Assembly (NCBI GenBank): GCA_021812705.1
Contig: JAKAMT010000003.1
Coordinates: 1 to 50,281, forward strand
Direction of reading: 5' to 3'
Origin: Bacteroidota bacterium
Lineage (GTDB): Bacteria > Bacteroidota > Ignavibacteria > Ignavibacteriales > Melioribacteraceae
DNA length: 50,281 nucleotides
Of this stretch, positions 35,926 to 46,510 are shown one piece after another. Position 1 is the first letter of the stretch. Every line of letters starts with the position of its first letter. The position numbers and the translations under genes are program-made. A model generated the notes under the pieces. That model was not told the origin of the DNA. It searched no databases and was given only the letters and a program-made list of their open reading frames with translations.

Positions 35926-38874
35926 ATGAAACTGAAAATATTTTTTCTTGCTTCACTTTTAATTTTTCAAAATTCGTTTTCACAAAATAAAAAAGTGACG
36001 GATTATGTTGATCCGTTTATCGGCACGGGCGGGCACGGGCATACATATCCCGGCGCAACTCTTCCATTCGGTATGATGCAGCTTTCTCCCGATACCGGCA
36101 TTGACGGGTGGGACTGGTGTTCCGGTTATCATTATTCAGACAATTCGATAATGGGATTCAGCCACACTCATTTAAGCGGAACCGGTGCAACCGACTACGC
36201 AGATATCCTGTTCATGCCTACAGTTGGTCCTTTAAAATTTTTGCCCGGAAGCAAAGATAAACCGGGTGACGGCTACCGTTCCCGTTTCAGCCATCAGAAT
36301 GAAAAAGCATCTCCCGGTTATTATTCGGTTTATCTAGACGATTATAAAGTTAGAGCCGAGCTTACAGTTTCGATGCGCGCGGGGATGCACAGATATACCT
36401 TCCCCAAAAGCAACGCTTCAAATATTATAATCGATTTAAAACACGGCCTCGACTCGGATTCCGAATCGATGCTTAAATTCGTCGGCAATAACAAAGTAGA
36501 GGGATACAGAAAATCCCACGGATGGGCGCAGGAACATACTGTTTATTTTGTCGCGGATTTTTCAAAACCTTTTACAAGCTGCGGGACGGTTATAGACGAT
36601 AATTTAATAGACGGGCAGACAGAAGCTTCGGGAAAGAATGTGAAAGGGTATGTAAGATTCTCAACTTATAACGGCGAGCCTGTGATTGTAAGAATTGGAA
36701 TTTCCGCCGTTAGCATAGAAGGCGCGCGCAAAAATCTGAATAAAGAAATTTCCCATTTTGATTTTGAATATCAGCGCCAGCTTGCTCAAAAAACATGGGA
36801 GAAGGAACTATCCCGCATCGAAGTCGAAGGCAACAATGAAGATCAGAAAACAATTTTTTATACTGCGCTGTATCACGCAATGATCACTCCCAACTTATTC
36901 ATGGATTCCGACGGAAAATATTTTGGGATGGACAGAAAAGTTCATACTGCAAAGGGGTTCAATTATTACACGGTTTTTTCGTTATGGGACACATTCCGCG
37001 CCGAGCATCCGCTTTTTACAATTCTAGATCCAAAGAGGGCGGGAGATTTTGTAAAAACTCTTTTGGCAAAATATAAAGAAATCGGTCTGCTTCCGGTTTG
37101 GGAACTCGCTTCGAACGAAACCTGGTGCATGATCGGATATCATTCTGTGCCCGTGATTTTTGATGCATACATGAAAGGAATTAGAGGATTCGATGCAAAA
37201 GCCGCTTTGGAGGCTATGAAAGCAAGTGCCGAGCGGGATCAACATGGACAAAAACTTTATAGAGAGCGCGGATTCCTTCCCGCGGATAAAGAGAACGAAT
37301 CCGTCTCTAAAACGCTAGAGTACTGCTACGATGACTGGTGCATTGCGCAGTTGGCTAAAAAGATAAAAGCCGAAGATGATTATAAAAAATATAATCAGCG
37401 GTCTCTTTTTTATAAAAATCTTTTCGACAAATCTACCGGCTTTATGCGTGGAAAAATGTCGGACGGATCCTGGATTACTCCTTTCGAACCGAAAGCGGTA
37501 ACCCAGCAGTACACAGAAGCGAACGCATATCAGTATAATTTTTTTGTTCCCCATGATATTAAAGGATTGATCGATCTTCACGGCGGGAATGAAAATTTTG
37601 TAAACCGTTTGGATGGATTATTCGCCGAATCGGATAAACTTGAGGGAAGATTCCAGCCGGATATTTCAGGATTGATAGGACAGTATGCACACGGCAACGA
37701 GCCGTCTCATAATTTTGCCTACCTGTATAATTATGCCGGTGCCGCATGGAAAACGCAGGAGCGTGTGAGGGAAATTATGAACCAGTTGTATACTTCCAAA
37801 ACAGACGGACTCTGCGGGAATGACGACTGCGGACAGATGTCGGCCTGGTATGTTTTTTCTGCAATGGGATTTTATCCTGTAACACCGGGGCAGAACAGCT
37901 ACGCCATCGGTTCTCCTATTTTTGATAAAGTAACTATCAACTTAGACGGCGGTAAAAAATTTGTTATCACCGCAAGAAATAATTCGGATCAGAATAAATA
38001 TATTCAGACTGCAAGCTTGAACGGAACACTGCACGAATACGGATTTATCTCACACGAAGAGATTACGAAAGGCGGCTCGCTTATTTTTGAAATGACGGAT
38101 CAGCCTAATAAAATATGGGGCAAAAATTCACCCGATCTATTTTCAATGAGACCGGTTGAAGAGGGAGTATTAATGCCGTATGCCTCTTCAAACGGGGAAA
38201 CATTTTACGATTCGCTGAACATAAGTCTTGTGTGCGAAACACCTGGCGCAAAAATCCGCTTTACCACAGACGGAAGCGAGCCGAACTTCAGCTCAAAACT
38301 TTACGATAAACCGGTCACTATTTTTAAAACGACAACCATTAGGGCACTAGCTTATCTGAGCAGAAGTGAAAGCAGTTTTGTAATGTCCTCCTCGTTTGTA
38401 AAATCGAAATATCCGCCGGCAGTCTATACCGTAAAATATCATGAACGCTATAACGGCGGCGGAAGCATGGCTCTTACGGATGGAAGATTCGGCACAAAAA
38501 ATTTTCAAAACGGCGAATGGCAGGGATTTGAAGGAAGCGATCTTGAAGCCGTGATAGATTTAACCAAGCCGACGTTGATAAAAAAATTATCTGCCGGATT
38601 TTTAAATGACCCCAACGTCTGGATCTTTCTGCCGAGAGAGGTAATTTTTTCTGTTTCCGACGACGGCAAAAATTTTAAGCGCGTTGCGGATATAATTAAC
38701 GATATTCCGGTTACCAATACGGAAAACTTGGTTAAACGGTTTGCTGCGGAGATAGAGATAACCTCCGCCCGCTATTTGAAAATTAACGCGAAGAATATCG
38801 GCGTCTGCCCCCCCTGGCATAAAGGAGCCGGCGGAAAAGCGTGGATGTTTGCCGACGAAGTTACTATTGAATGA
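35926..38874 (+). CDS. Exported alpha-mannosidase, GH92, with C-terminal chitobiase-like and F5/8-type domains
   Basis: About 982 residues from the ATG at 35926, chosen for AAAGGAA upstream and a clear signal peptide (MKLKIFFLASLLIFQNSFSQN). GH92 signatures: DPFIGTGGHGHTYPGATLPFGMMQLSPDT at the N-terminus of the mature protein (split motifs DPFIGTGGHGHTYPG and PFGMMQLSPDT), SLWDTFRAEHPL, and GNDDCGQMSAWYVFSAMGFYP near 640. After the catalytic part come a chitobiase-type C-terminal domain (IRFTTDGSEPN) and an F5/8-type discoidin-like end. GH92 enzymes are calcium-dependent exo-alpha-mannosidases acting on N-glycan and yeast mannan linkages. Linkage specificity cannot be assigned. Confidence 0.93.
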   Translation: MKLKIFFLASLLIFQNSFSQNKKVTDYVDPFIGTGGHGHTYPGATLPFGMMQLSPDTGIDGWDWCSGYHYSDNSIMGFSHTHLSGTGATDYADILFMPTVGPLKFLPGSKDKPGDGYRSRFSHQNEKASPGYYSVYLDDYKVRAELTVSMRAGMHRYTFPKSNASNIIIDLKHGLDSDSESMLKFVGNNKVEGYRKSHGWAQEHTVYFVADFSKPFTSCGTVIDDNLIDGQTEASGKNVKGYVRFSTYNGEPVIVRIGISAVSIEGARKNLNKEISHFDFEYQRQLAQKTWEKELSRIEVEGNNEDQKTIFYTALYHAMITPNLFMDSDGKYFGMDRKVHTAKGFNYYTVFSLWDTFRAEHPLFTILDPKRAGDFVKTLLAKYKEIGLLPVWELASNETWCMIGYHSVPVIFDAYMKGIRGFDAKAALEAMKASAERDQHGQKLYRERGFLPADKENESVSKTLEYCYDDWCIAQLAKKIKAEDDYKKYNQRSLFYKNLFDKSTGFMRGKMSDGSWITPFEPKAVTQQYTEANAYQYNFFVPHDIKGLIDLHGGNENFVNRLDGLFAESDKLEGRFQPDISGLIGQYAHGNEPSHNFAYLYNYAGAAWKTQERVREIMNQLYTSKTDGLCGNDDCGQMSAWYVFSAMGFYPVTPGQNSYAIGSPIFDKVTINLDGGKKFVITARNNSDQNKYIQTASLNGTLHEYGFISHEEITKGGSLIFEMTDQPNKIWGKNSPDLFSMRPVEEGVLMPYASSNGETFYDSLNISLVCETPGAKIRFTTDGSEPNFSSKLYDKPVTIFKTTTIRALAYLSRSESSFVMSSSFVKSKYPPAVYTVKYHERYNGGGSMALTDGRFGTKNFQNGEWQGFEGSDLEAVIDLTKPTLIKKLSAGFLNDPNVWIFLPREVIFSVSDDGKNFKRVADIINDIPVTNTENLVKRFAAEIEITSARYLKINAKNIGVCPPWHKGAGGKAWMFADEVTIE

Positions 38875-38942
38875 TTTTTTCTGAAACAATTTTAGTCAAA
38901 AATATTTATAAGTATCACAATTCTAAATTCGAGAATGCATAT

Positions 38943-41270
38943 ATGAATAAATCTGTTGTGATGAAACAAAAAACATTTTTTGCAATTCTTCTTTTAATCG
39001 GTTCTTTTTTTCCGACTCATCATTTCGCCCAATCACCTCAGGCACAATTGGAGTTTCCTAACGCAAAACACGACTTACATTTTAAGGCAATTCCTAAAGT
39101 CTGGGACGAAGGCCTTCCCCTTGGAAACGGTATGCTGGGCGCCCTTATCTGGCAGAAAAACAAATCTCTCAGAATCTCATTGGATAGAGCGGATTTGTGG
39201 GATTCAAGAACGCAGCCGGAATTTGAACGCCCGGAATTTAAATTCTCCTGGGTTAAAGAGCAGGTCGAAAACAACAACTACAAAGCCGTTCAAAATCTTT
39301 TTGATGAACCGTATGACCGGGAAGCGATTCCGACAAAACTTCCTCCTGCGGCTTTGGAGTTCAGCGTTCCTCAAATTGAAAAAGTTAAATCCGTTGAACT
39401 TAGTTTGAAAGATGCCGTTTGCAAAATAGTTTGGAAAAACAAAATTGCATTTACCTCATTTGTTGATGCCTCGGCCCAGCACGGCTGGTTCAAATTCGAA
39501 AATGTGAACGCAAAATTAATTCCGCGTCTGTTGCCGCCCCAGTATTCACAAAAAGTTTCTTCTAAAGATAATTCAATCAGCGGACCGGCAGGCAACGATC
39601 TGGCTAAACTGGGGTACAGTGCTCCCCGGATAAAACAGGAAAAGAATCAGATCACTTACCATCAGGAATGCGCCGGCGGTTTTTTTTATGATGTGAAAGT
39701 AATCTGGACTTATTCAAATAAAACATTGTACGGAATCTGGACTATAATTACGAACAGACCTTATTCCGCCTATCCAACCACTGAAGCATTTGTAGCCGCC
39801 CCCGATAATTTCAGCAAAGATTTCGATTCACATAAATTATGGTGGAACAATTTCTGGAGTAAATCGAGTGTTCAGCTTCAAGATTCGTTATTAGAGACTC
39901 AGTACTACAGGGAATTATATAAATTCGGAAGCGCGTCCAGAAAAGGAGCCCCTCCAATTTCTTTGCAGGCGGTTTGGACTGCCGATAACGGAAAACTTCC
40001 TCCGTGGAAGGGCGATTTTCACAATGATTTGAATACACAAATGAGTTACTGGGCGGGGTACAGTTCTAATCATCTTGAAGAAAGTTCGGTGTTCACAGAT
40101 TGGCTCTGGAAGTGCAAGCCGGCCGCGGAAGAATACACTAAAAAATATTTCGGTACAGAGGGATTAAATTTTCCAGGTGTGACAACTCTTGACGGAAAAC
40201 CGATGGGAGGATGGATTCAATATTCGCTCGGCCCAACTGTCTCGGCATGGCTGGCAAATCATTTTTATCTACAGTGGCGTTATTCAATGGATAAAAATTT
40301 TTTAGAGCAGCGCGCTTATCCGTGGATTAAAGAAACGGCTATTTACCTCGACCAAATTTCGGAACGGGATGAAAACAAATTGAGAAAACTTCCTCTCAGC
40401 TCTTCGCCGGAAATTCACGACAATTCAATAAATGCCTGGTTTAATAAAACCACAAACTTCGATCTCTCTCTTATAAGATGGCTTTATACGGCTGCTTCTG
40501 AAATGGCGGATTCCCTCAATTTGAAAGAAGAATCGGCTAAATGGAAAAATATTTTAAACGAATGGCCGGATCTTTCCCGTTACCACAAATATCCGAAACT
40601 ATTAGTGGCGCCGGGAGTGGAGTTGAAAGAATCTCACAGGCATTTTTCTCATTTGATTTCAATTTATCCGCTCGGACTTCTTGACTGGAACAAAGGAGGA
40701 TTTGAAAGACAGACCGTCAATGCATCGGTTGCGGATCTTTATCAGTATGGAACGGGTAATTGGTGCGGATATTCTTTTTCCTGGATAGCAAATGTTTTTA
40801 CTCGTCTTCACAACGGAAGGAGAGCCGCAGAAATGCTTAGAATTTTCGCAAAAGATTTCTGTTCACCTAACAGTTTTCACCTGAACGGCGATCAATCCAA
40901 ATCGGGCTACTCGAATTTCACATATAGACCGTTTACACTGGAGGGAAATTTTGCTTTCGCTTCTGCAATTCAGGAGATGCTTTTGCAGAGTTATAACGGC
41001 ATCATAAGAATATTTCCCGCAATGAGCATGCCCAATGCCTCTTTCAGAGACCTCCGTGCCGAAGGAGCTTTTCTTGTCTCCGCAGAAAAGAAGGGGGGCA
41101 ATATCGAGTGGGTGAAAATATATTCAGAAAAAGGGGGTAAAATAAAAATCCAAAATCCTTTCGAAGGAAAACTTAAGATTAACGGAGTGGAAAGATATCC
41201 GGCAATGAACGATCAAAAAGTTTTTGAATTGGAAACAAAACCGGGCGAGACATTAGAATTAAAAAAATAG
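38943..41270 (+). CDS. GH95-family glycosidase (alpha-L-fucosidase type), exported
   Basis: About 775 residues from the ATG at 38943 (38961 is an alternative). The signal peptide (FFAILLLIGSFFPTHHFAQ) is followed by a GH95 N-terminal beta-sandwich (VWDEGLPLGNGMLGALIWQ) and an alpha-toroid catalytic domain with PPWKGDFHNDLNTQMSYWAGY and LDWNKGG...GYSFSWIAN segments. GH95 enzymes remove alpha-1,2-linked fucose or galactose. The family spans fucosidase and galactosidase activity, so substrate remains open. Its upstream gene is GH92 and its downstream neighbours are GH29 fucosidases. A terminator follows. Confidence 0.88.
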   Translation: MNKSVVMKQKTFFAILLLIGSFFPTHHFAQSPQAQLEFPNAKHDLHFKAIPKVWDEGLPLGNGMLGALIWQKNKSLRISLDRADLWDSRTQPEFERPEFKFSWVKEQVENNNYKAVQNLFDEPYDREAIPTKLPPAALEFSVPQIEKVKSVELSLKDAVCKIVWKNKIAFTSFVDASAQHGWFKFENVNAKLIPRLLPPQYSQKVSSKDNSISGPAGNDLAKLGYSAPRIKQEKNQITYHQECAGGFFYDVKVIWTYSNKTLYGIWTIITNRPYSAYPTTEAFVAAPDNFSKDFDSHKLWWNNFWSKSSVQLQDSLLETQYYRELYKFGSASRKGAPPISLQAVWTADNGKLPPWKGDFHNDLNTQMSYWAGYSSNHLEESSVFTDWLWKCKPAAEEYTKKYFGTEGLNFPGVTTLDGKPMGGWIQYSLGPTVSAWLANHFYLQWRYSMDKNFLEQRAYPWIKETAIYLDQISERDENKLRKLPLSSSPEIHDNSINAWFNKTTNFDLSLIRWLYTAASEMADSLNLKEESAKWKNILNEWPDLSRYHKYPKLLVAPGVELKESHRHFSHLISIYPLGLLDWNKGGFERQTVNASVADLYQYGTGNWCGYSFSWIANVFTRLHNGRRAAEMLRIFAKDFCSPNSFHLNGDQSKSGYSNFTYRPFTLEGNFAFASAIQEMLLQSYNGIIRIFPAMSMPNASFRDLRAEGAFLVSAEKKGGNIEWVKIYSEKGGKIKIQNPFEGKLKINGVERYPAMNDQKVFELETKPGETLELKK

Positions 41271-41302
41271 TTTGTTAAATTTTAGCGATTGATTTTTTGA
41301 AT

Positions 41303-41333
41303 ATGCCGGCGCGACTTTAAAGCCGGCATTTTT
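41303..41333 (+). terminator. Intrinsic terminator after GH95 gene
   Basis: ATGCCGGC (41303-41310) pairs perfectly with GCCGGCAT (41322-41329), followed by TTTTT. It splits the GH cluster into at least two transcription units. Confidence 0.88.
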
Positions 41334-41488
41334 ATGCACTTTTTAAAAATCAATACCCTTCTCAAATTTTTTGAATTGTAATCCCTTTCTCTCAATTTTT
41401 TTGGTAAGTTGTAATATCTTTTGACCGATTTTAGCAAACGATAAGTTCTTACTATGAACCGCATATAAGCTGATTGTAAAACCAATTA

Positions 41489-41496
41489 TAATTTTG
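41489..41496 (+). promoter_or_regulatory. Possible -7 element of the fucosidase operon
   Basis: TAATTTTG followed by C, matching TAnnTTTG, 41 bases upstream of the first GH29 gene and just after the preceding terminator. The -33 box is not clear. Confidence 0.35.
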
Positions 41497-41536
41497 CACA
41501 AATGATCACATCAATAAAATAAGCTCAAGAGGAATT

Positions 41537-42973
41537 ATGAAAAAGTTGATATTACTATTATTCATTTTTATTGCCGCATTGCACGCCCAGGATTTCACAA
41601 AGGAGACAAAAGAACAAAGAGACGCCAGAATGAAGTGGTGGCGAGAAGCCCGTTTTGGAATGTTTATTCACTGGGGAGTTTATGCCGTGCCGGCGGGGGT
41701 TTATAAAGGCTATCCTATGAGAAGGGGCGGCGGAGAATGGATAATGAACCGTTCGAAAATTCCCGTCGCCGAATATCAGAACTACGCAAAAGAATTCAAT
41801 CCGGTTAAGTATAATCCGGATGCATGGGTTAAAATGGCAAAAGACGCGGGAATGAAATACATAGTTATAACTTCCAAACATCACGACGGATTTGCCCTGT
41901 TCAAATCGAATGCAAGCAAGTGGAACGTTGTTGACGCTACCCCTTACGGAAAAGATCTTTTAAAACCTCTCGCTGCTGCATGCAAAAAATATGGAATTAA
42001 ATTAGGGTTCTATTATTCTCAGGCGCAGGATTGGAATAATCCCGGCGGAGCGGCGGCGCGTAAATTATCAAATGAAGGATGGCCGAATCCGGACTCGGCA
42101 AAGATAGATCAGTACACAAAAGATCATAATGGTCACTGGGATCCCGATCAGACAACCGCAACAATGTCTGAGTATATAGACAAGGTCGCCGTTCCGCAAG
42201 TTAAAGAGATATTGACAAATTACGGAAAGATCTCTATTCTTTGGTGGGATACACCAACCAACATGACTGACGAGTTTGCCGAAAAACTTCAAGCGCTTAC
42301 GAAACTTCAACCCGGAATAATTACAAACAACAGATTGAAACGGCCTAATTTTCCCGGAGACACTCAAACTCCGGAACAGAAAATTCCTTCACTCGCCGAG
42401 CTTGACGGAAAAGATTGGGAAACGTGCATGACCATGAACGGAACATGGGGATACAAAAGTTACGACCATAACTGGAAATCTTCCGAGACACTTATCCGCA
42501 ACCTGATCGACATCGCGTCGAAAGGAGGAAATTATTTATTGAATATCGGACCGAAAGCAAACGGCGAATTTCCGGAAGAAAGCATTCAGAGATTGAAAGA
42601 GATGGGCGAATGGATGAAAGTGAACAACGAAGCAATCTACGCTACAAAAGCAAGTCCTCTGCCGGCATTTGATTGGGGGCGCTGCACAATGAAAGAGAAT
42701 GGAAAGAAAACCGTTCTATATCTCTCCGTGTTCAACTGGCCAGCCGACGGAAAATTAACAGTCCCCGGTTTAAAAAATAAAATTCTTTCAGTTTCGCTTC
42801 TCGCATCGGGCAAAAAATTAAACGCAGCGGCATCCCAAAACGGTTTAACAATAGAGCTTCCGGCTGCCGCTCCAGACCCCATTGCGACCGTAATTAAAAT
42901 TCAAGCGGAGGGAAAAATTGAAAACGCCAACTCTCCGAACAAAGATAAAATGAAAAGCGGAAAGATCGATTAA
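41537..42973 (+). CDS. Exported alpha-L-fucosidase, GH29 (paralogue 1)
   Basis: A 478-residue exo-fucosidase. Signal peptide 1-17. GH29 landmarks: MFIHWGVYAVPAG (42-54), SKHHDGFALF (113-122) and the nucleophile Asp238 in ISILWWDTPTN; the neighbouring GNYLLNIGPKANGEFPE segment is also typical. The mature N-terminus QDFTKETKEQRDARMKWWREARFGMF (split here as QDFTKETKEQRDARM and WWREARFGMF) is nearly identical in the next gene, so the two are recent tandem duplicates. AAGAGGAA upstream of the ATG. Acid/base residue not assigned because it varies in the family. Activity on alpha-1,3/1,4/1,6-linked fucose not decidable. Confidence 0.93.
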   Translation: MKKLILLLFIFIAALHAQDFTKETKEQRDARMKWWREARFGMFIHWGVYAVPAGVYKGYPMRRGGGEWIMNRSKIPVAEYQNYAKEFNPVKYNPDAWVKMAKDAGMKYIVITSKHHDGFALFKSNASKWNVVDATPYGKDLLKPLAAACKKYGIKLGFYYSQAQDWNNPGGAAARKLSNEGWPNPDSAKIDQYTKDHNGHWDPDQTTATMSEYIDKVAVPQVKEILTNYGKISILWWDTPTNMTDEFAEKLQALTKLQPGIITNNRLKRPNFPGDTQTPEQKIPSLAELDGKDWETCMTMNGTWGYKSYDHNWKSSETLIRNLIDIASKGGNYLLNIGPKANGEFPEESIQRLKEMGEWMKVNNEAIYATKASPLPAFDWGRCTMKENGKKTVLYLSVFNWPADGKLTVPGLKNKILSVSLLASGKKLNAAASQNGLTIELPAAAPDPIATVIKIQAEGKIENANSPNKDKMKSGKID

Positions 42974-43001
42974 TTTATTTTGATCAACAAAGGGAACGAA
43001 G

Positions 43002-45041
43002 ATGAAAAAATTTTTAGCTGTTCTTTTGATCTCTATTATTTCACTCCAGGCTCAGGATTTCACAAAAGAAACCAAAGAGCAAAAAGATGCAAGAATGAGT
43101 TGGTGGCGAGATGCCCGTTTCGGTTTGTTTATTCATTGGGGATTGTACGCGGTTCCCGCCGGAGAGTGGAAAGAAAAAACAAGCCACGGCGAATGGATTA
43201 GAACTACTGCCCAAATTCCGCTTGAAGAGTATGATAAATTTGTGGGTCAATTCAATCCCGTAAAATTTAACGCCGCCGAATGGGTTAAAATGGCTAAAGA
43301 TGCCGGAATGAAATATATAGTCATTACCTCAAAACATCACGACGGATTTCAGCTCTTCGATTCCCAACAATCCGATTTCAATATAATGCACACTCCCTTC
43401 AAAAGAGATGTGCTTAAAGAACTAGCGGACGCCTGCAGGAAAGAGGGATTAAAAATGTGCTGGTATCATTCAATAATGGACTGGCATCATCCCGATTACC
43501 TGCCGCGCAGAGAGTGGGAAAAAACACGTTCAACCGAGGGCGCTGATTTTAAACGCTACTTTGCATACATGAAAGCCCAACTGAAAGAGCTGCTTACAAA
43601 TTACGGAGACATAAGTGTTTTATGGTTCGACGGCGAATGGGAAAATACCTGGAATACGGATTACGGAAAAGAATTATATAACTATGTCCGCTCGCTTCAG
43701 CCGAATATTATTATCAACAACAGAGTGGGCGCGGGGCGCAGCGGCATGGAAGGATTCACAAAAGACGGCGAGTTCAGCGGAGATTTTGGAACGCCGGAAC
43801 AGACAATTCCTTCAACCGGACTGCCGGGCGTAGATTGGGAAACCTGCATGACGATGAATGACCATTGGGGCTACAATAAAAATGACAAGAACTGGAAATC
43901 GGTAAAGGAAATTCTGCAGATGCTTGCGGATATCGCATCCAAAGGGGGTAATTATCTTTTAAATGTAGGGCCTACCGCCGAGGGTGTCTTCCCTCCTGAA
44001 AGCGTTGAACGTTTACGCGAGATAGGCAAGTGGATGAAGCTGAATGGCGAATCAATTTACGGAACAACGGCCTCCCCATTTCCAAAACTTGAATGGGGAC
44101 GCGTTACAAAAAAATCCAACGGAAACGATACACGTCTTTATCTCCATGTTTTTAATTACCCCGCGGACGGAAAATTAATTCTGCCCGGAATACTGAATGA
44201 TGCGGAACAGTCCTATCTGCTCGCCGAACCGCAAAAAAAATTAGATGTGTCAAGAAAAGAAGATGCGCTTATAATTTCAGTTCCGGCAGCCGCGCCGGAT
44301 TCAATCAACAGCGTTATAGTCCTTGATGTAAAGGGGAAGGAAGATATAAACAATCCTCCCGAAATTGAGAACAATGTAGATCAGTTCCTAAATAAAATCG
44401 ACGTGAAAATAAAATCCTCGAGAGAGAATGTTCAGATTCATTACACACTGGACGGATCAATTCCTGATATAAACTCGCCGGTTGTAAACGGATATGTTCA
44501 GTTAACAGACTGCGCTCTAGTTTCTGCCCGCTGTTTCAGAAACGGAGTTCCTGTCAGCGGAACATCCCAGGCAACATTCACAAAAGTATTTCCGGAAGCC
44601 GCAGAGAAAATCGAAACGGCTACTCCCGGAATTAAATATTTTTATTATGAAGGCGATTGGGATAAGGTGCCCGAATTCGCAGATTTGAAATCTAAAAAAG
44701 AGGGAACGCTTTCAAAAATAGAACTCTCCCCAAGAACCGAAAACGAGCATTTCGGTTTTGAATTCACCGGTTATGTTAAAGTTCCTGCGGATGATGTTTA
44801 CACTTTTTTTACGGACTCAGATGACGGAAGCAAATTATTTATCGGCAATAAATTAGTTGTGGATAACGACGGGCTTCACGGCTTATCGCAAAAAAGCGGG
44901 CTGATTCCCCTGACGGCGGGATTTCATCCGGTAAAAATTTCTTATTTCAACAAAACCGGCGGAATGGGATTGAAAATTTATATAGAGGGGGGCGGAATAA
45001 AAAAAGAAATTATTCCCGACGGTTTATTATTTTATAAATAA
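43002..45041 (+). CDS. Exported alpha-L-fucosidase, GH29 (paralogue 2), with chitobiase-like and PA14-like C-terminal domains
   Basis: A 679-residue fucosidase. The GH29 catalytic part (about 20-450) has LFIHWGLYAVPAG (42-54), SKHHDGFQLFDS and the nucleophile Asp210 in ISVLWFDGEWE. After it comes a chitobiase-type segment (IHYTLDGSIPDINS) and a PA14-like tail (DDVYTFFTDSDDGSKLFIGN), the same two modules as in the GH20 gene. Starts 28 bases after paralogue 1 in the same transcription unit. The N-terminal 50 residues match paralogue 1 closely; the C-terminal additions are unique to this copy. Confidence 0.93.
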   Translation: MKKFLAVLLISIISLQAQDFTKETKEQKDARMSWWRDARFGLFIHWGLYAVPAGEWKEKTSHGEWIRTTAQIPLEEYDKFVGQFNPVKFNAAEWVKMAKDAGMKYIVITSKHHDGFQLFDSQQSDFNIMHTPFKRDVLKELADACRKEGLKMCWYHSIMDWHHPDYLPRREWEKTRSTEGADFKRYFAYMKAQLKELLTNYGDISVLWFDGEWENTWNTDYGKELYNYVRSLQPNIIINNRVGAGRSGMEGFTKDGEFSGDFGTPEQTIPSTGLPGVDWETCMTMNDHWGYNKNDKNWKSVKEILQMLADIASKGGNYLLNVGPTAEGVFPPESVERLREIGKWMKLNGESIYGTTASPFPKLEWGRVTKKSNGNDTRLYLHVFNYPADGKLILPGILNDAEQSYLLAEPQKKLDVSRKEDALIISVPAAAPDSINSVIVLDVKGKEDINNPPEIENNVDQFLNKIDVKIKSSRENVQIHYTLDGSIPDINSPVVNGYVQLTDCALVSARCFRNGVPVSGTSQATFTKVFPEAAEKIETATPGIKYFYYEGDWDKVPEFADLKSKKEGTLSKIELSPRTENEHFGFEFTGYVKVPADDVYTFFTDSDDGSKLFIGNKLVVDNDGLHGLSQKSGLIPLTAGFHPVKISYFNKTGGMGLKIYIEGGGIKKEIIPDGLLFYK

Positions 45042-45119
45042 GATTTAATTCGATCGGTTTAATTTTTTATACCTGAAATATTTTGAAAAATATTTTATTT
45101 AATAAAACGAGGAGCGGAA

Positions 45120-46472
45120 ATGAAAAACGAAGTTAACCGCAGAGAATTCATTAAAAGAAGTGCAATGGCCGGAGTAGGAATTGCAGTGGGAAGCGTTACA
45201 CTGGCAGAAGAACTGCAGCAGAAATTAAAAACACCCGTTAAGCCCGTTCCCGTTTCCAAACCGATGGAAAAAGTAAGAATCGGATACGTAGGCGCAGGCG
45301 GAATGGGAACCGCTCACATATCAAACCTGCTTAAGATCAAAGGGGCAGAGCTCGTTGCGGTTTGCGACATCGTGGAAGACCGCGTTAAACGCGCCCAGGA
45401 CATGGCGCTCAAAGCGGGACAGAAAAAACCGGAGGGATATTTTAAAGACGAGCATGATTTTAAAAGACTCTGCCAGCGGGAAGATATTGATTTAGTTTAC
45501 ACGGCTACTCCGTGGGAATGGCACGTTCCCGTCTGCATTGAAGCAATGAAAAACGGCAAGCACGCAGCAACAGAAGTGCCCGCCGCTTACACAATAGAAA
45601 ATTGCTGGGAGCTCATAGAAACTTCAGAAAAAACCGGTAAATACTGCATGATGATGGAAAACTGCAACTATGATAAAATCGAGATGATGATTTTAAATAT
45701 GGTAAAGAAAAATTTGTTCGGAGAACTTTTACATGCAGAGGGCGGCTACCTGCACGATTTGCGCGCGGTTAAACATGATATGAACGGAGAAGGTGTTTGG
45801 CGCAGAGCGCACGCTATGAAACGCAATGGTGATCTCTATCCCACGCACGGTCTTGGTCCCCTAATGCAATGCTTCGATATCAACCGCGGAAATTATTTTG
45901 ATTATCTGGTTTCGTTCGGAACAAAAACACGCGGACTTCATCTTTATGCTGAAAAAAAATTCGGACCAGATTCACCTCAGTCAAAGGAAAAATTCGTACT
46001 CAGCGATGTGGTCACTACAGTCTTGAAAACCTTTAACGGCGAAACTATTGTACTCACTCACGATACAAGCTCCCCCCGCCCCTATAGCAGAAATATTATG
46101 GTTCAGGGAACAAAAGGTTTGGTAAGAAAATATCCCGATCCTAAAATTTATATTGAAACCGAAGGAAAACCGGATGCCTGGGAAAAAATTGATGAATATA
46201 TGAAAGAGTATGAACACCCCGTCTGGAAAGAATTGGAAGATGCAAGCAAGGGAGCCGGACACGGCGGAATGGATTTTATCGAAGATTACCGTTTGGTTAA
46301 CGCCCTTCTTAAAGGCGTTGAACCAGACATGGATGTTTATGATGCTGCCGTTATAAGCGCAGTCTGTGAATTAAGCGAGCGGTCGATCAAACAAAAAAGT
46401 ACGCCCGTTAAATTCCCCGACTTCACGCGCGGCATGTGGAAAAAGAAAAGAGAACTCCACGTGATGGAATAA
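45120..46472 (+). CDS. Gfo/Idh/MocA-family protein with Tat signal, GH109-like
   Basis: A 450-residue Rossmann-fold protein. The N-terminal RREFIKRSAMAGVG is a twin-arginine signal. The nucleotide-binding motif GYVGAGGMGTAHISNLL (about 55-71) is followed by TPWEWHVPVCIEAMKNGKHA, ENCNYDKIEMMILNMVKKNLFGE, GGYLHDLRAVKHD and CFDINRGNYFDYL, a pattern I associate with GH109, NAD-dependent alpha-N-acetylgalactosaminidases. The place among exported fucosidases fits removal of A-antigen-type GalNAc. A plain sugar oxidoreductase of the same superfamily is the alternative. GGAG upstream of the ATG. Confidence 0.8.
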   Translation: MKNEVNRREFIKRSAMAGVGIAVGSVTLAEELQQKLKTPVKPVPVSKPMEKVRIGYVGAGGMGTAHISNLLKIKGAELVAVCDIVEDRVKRAQDMALKAGQKKPEGYFKDEHDFKRLCQREDIDLVYTATPWEWHVPVCIEAMKNGKHAATEVPAAYTIENCWELIETSEKTGKYCMMMENCNYDKIEMMILNMVKKNLFGELLHAEGGYLHDLRAVKHDMNGEGVWRRAHAMKRNGDLYPTHGLGPLMQCFDINRGNYFDYLVSFGTKTRGLHLYAEKKFGPDSPQSKEKFVLSDVVTTVLKTFNGETIVLTHDTSSPRPYSRNIMVQGTKGLVRKYPDPKIYIETEGKPDAWEKIDEYMKEYEHPVWKELEDASKGAGHGGMDFIEDYRLVNALLKGVEPDMDVYDAAVISAVCELSERSIKQKSTPVKFPDFTRGMWKKKRELHVME

Positions 46473-46510
46473 TATTTCACAAGATTATTTACAAAAGAAG
46501 GAACGGTATA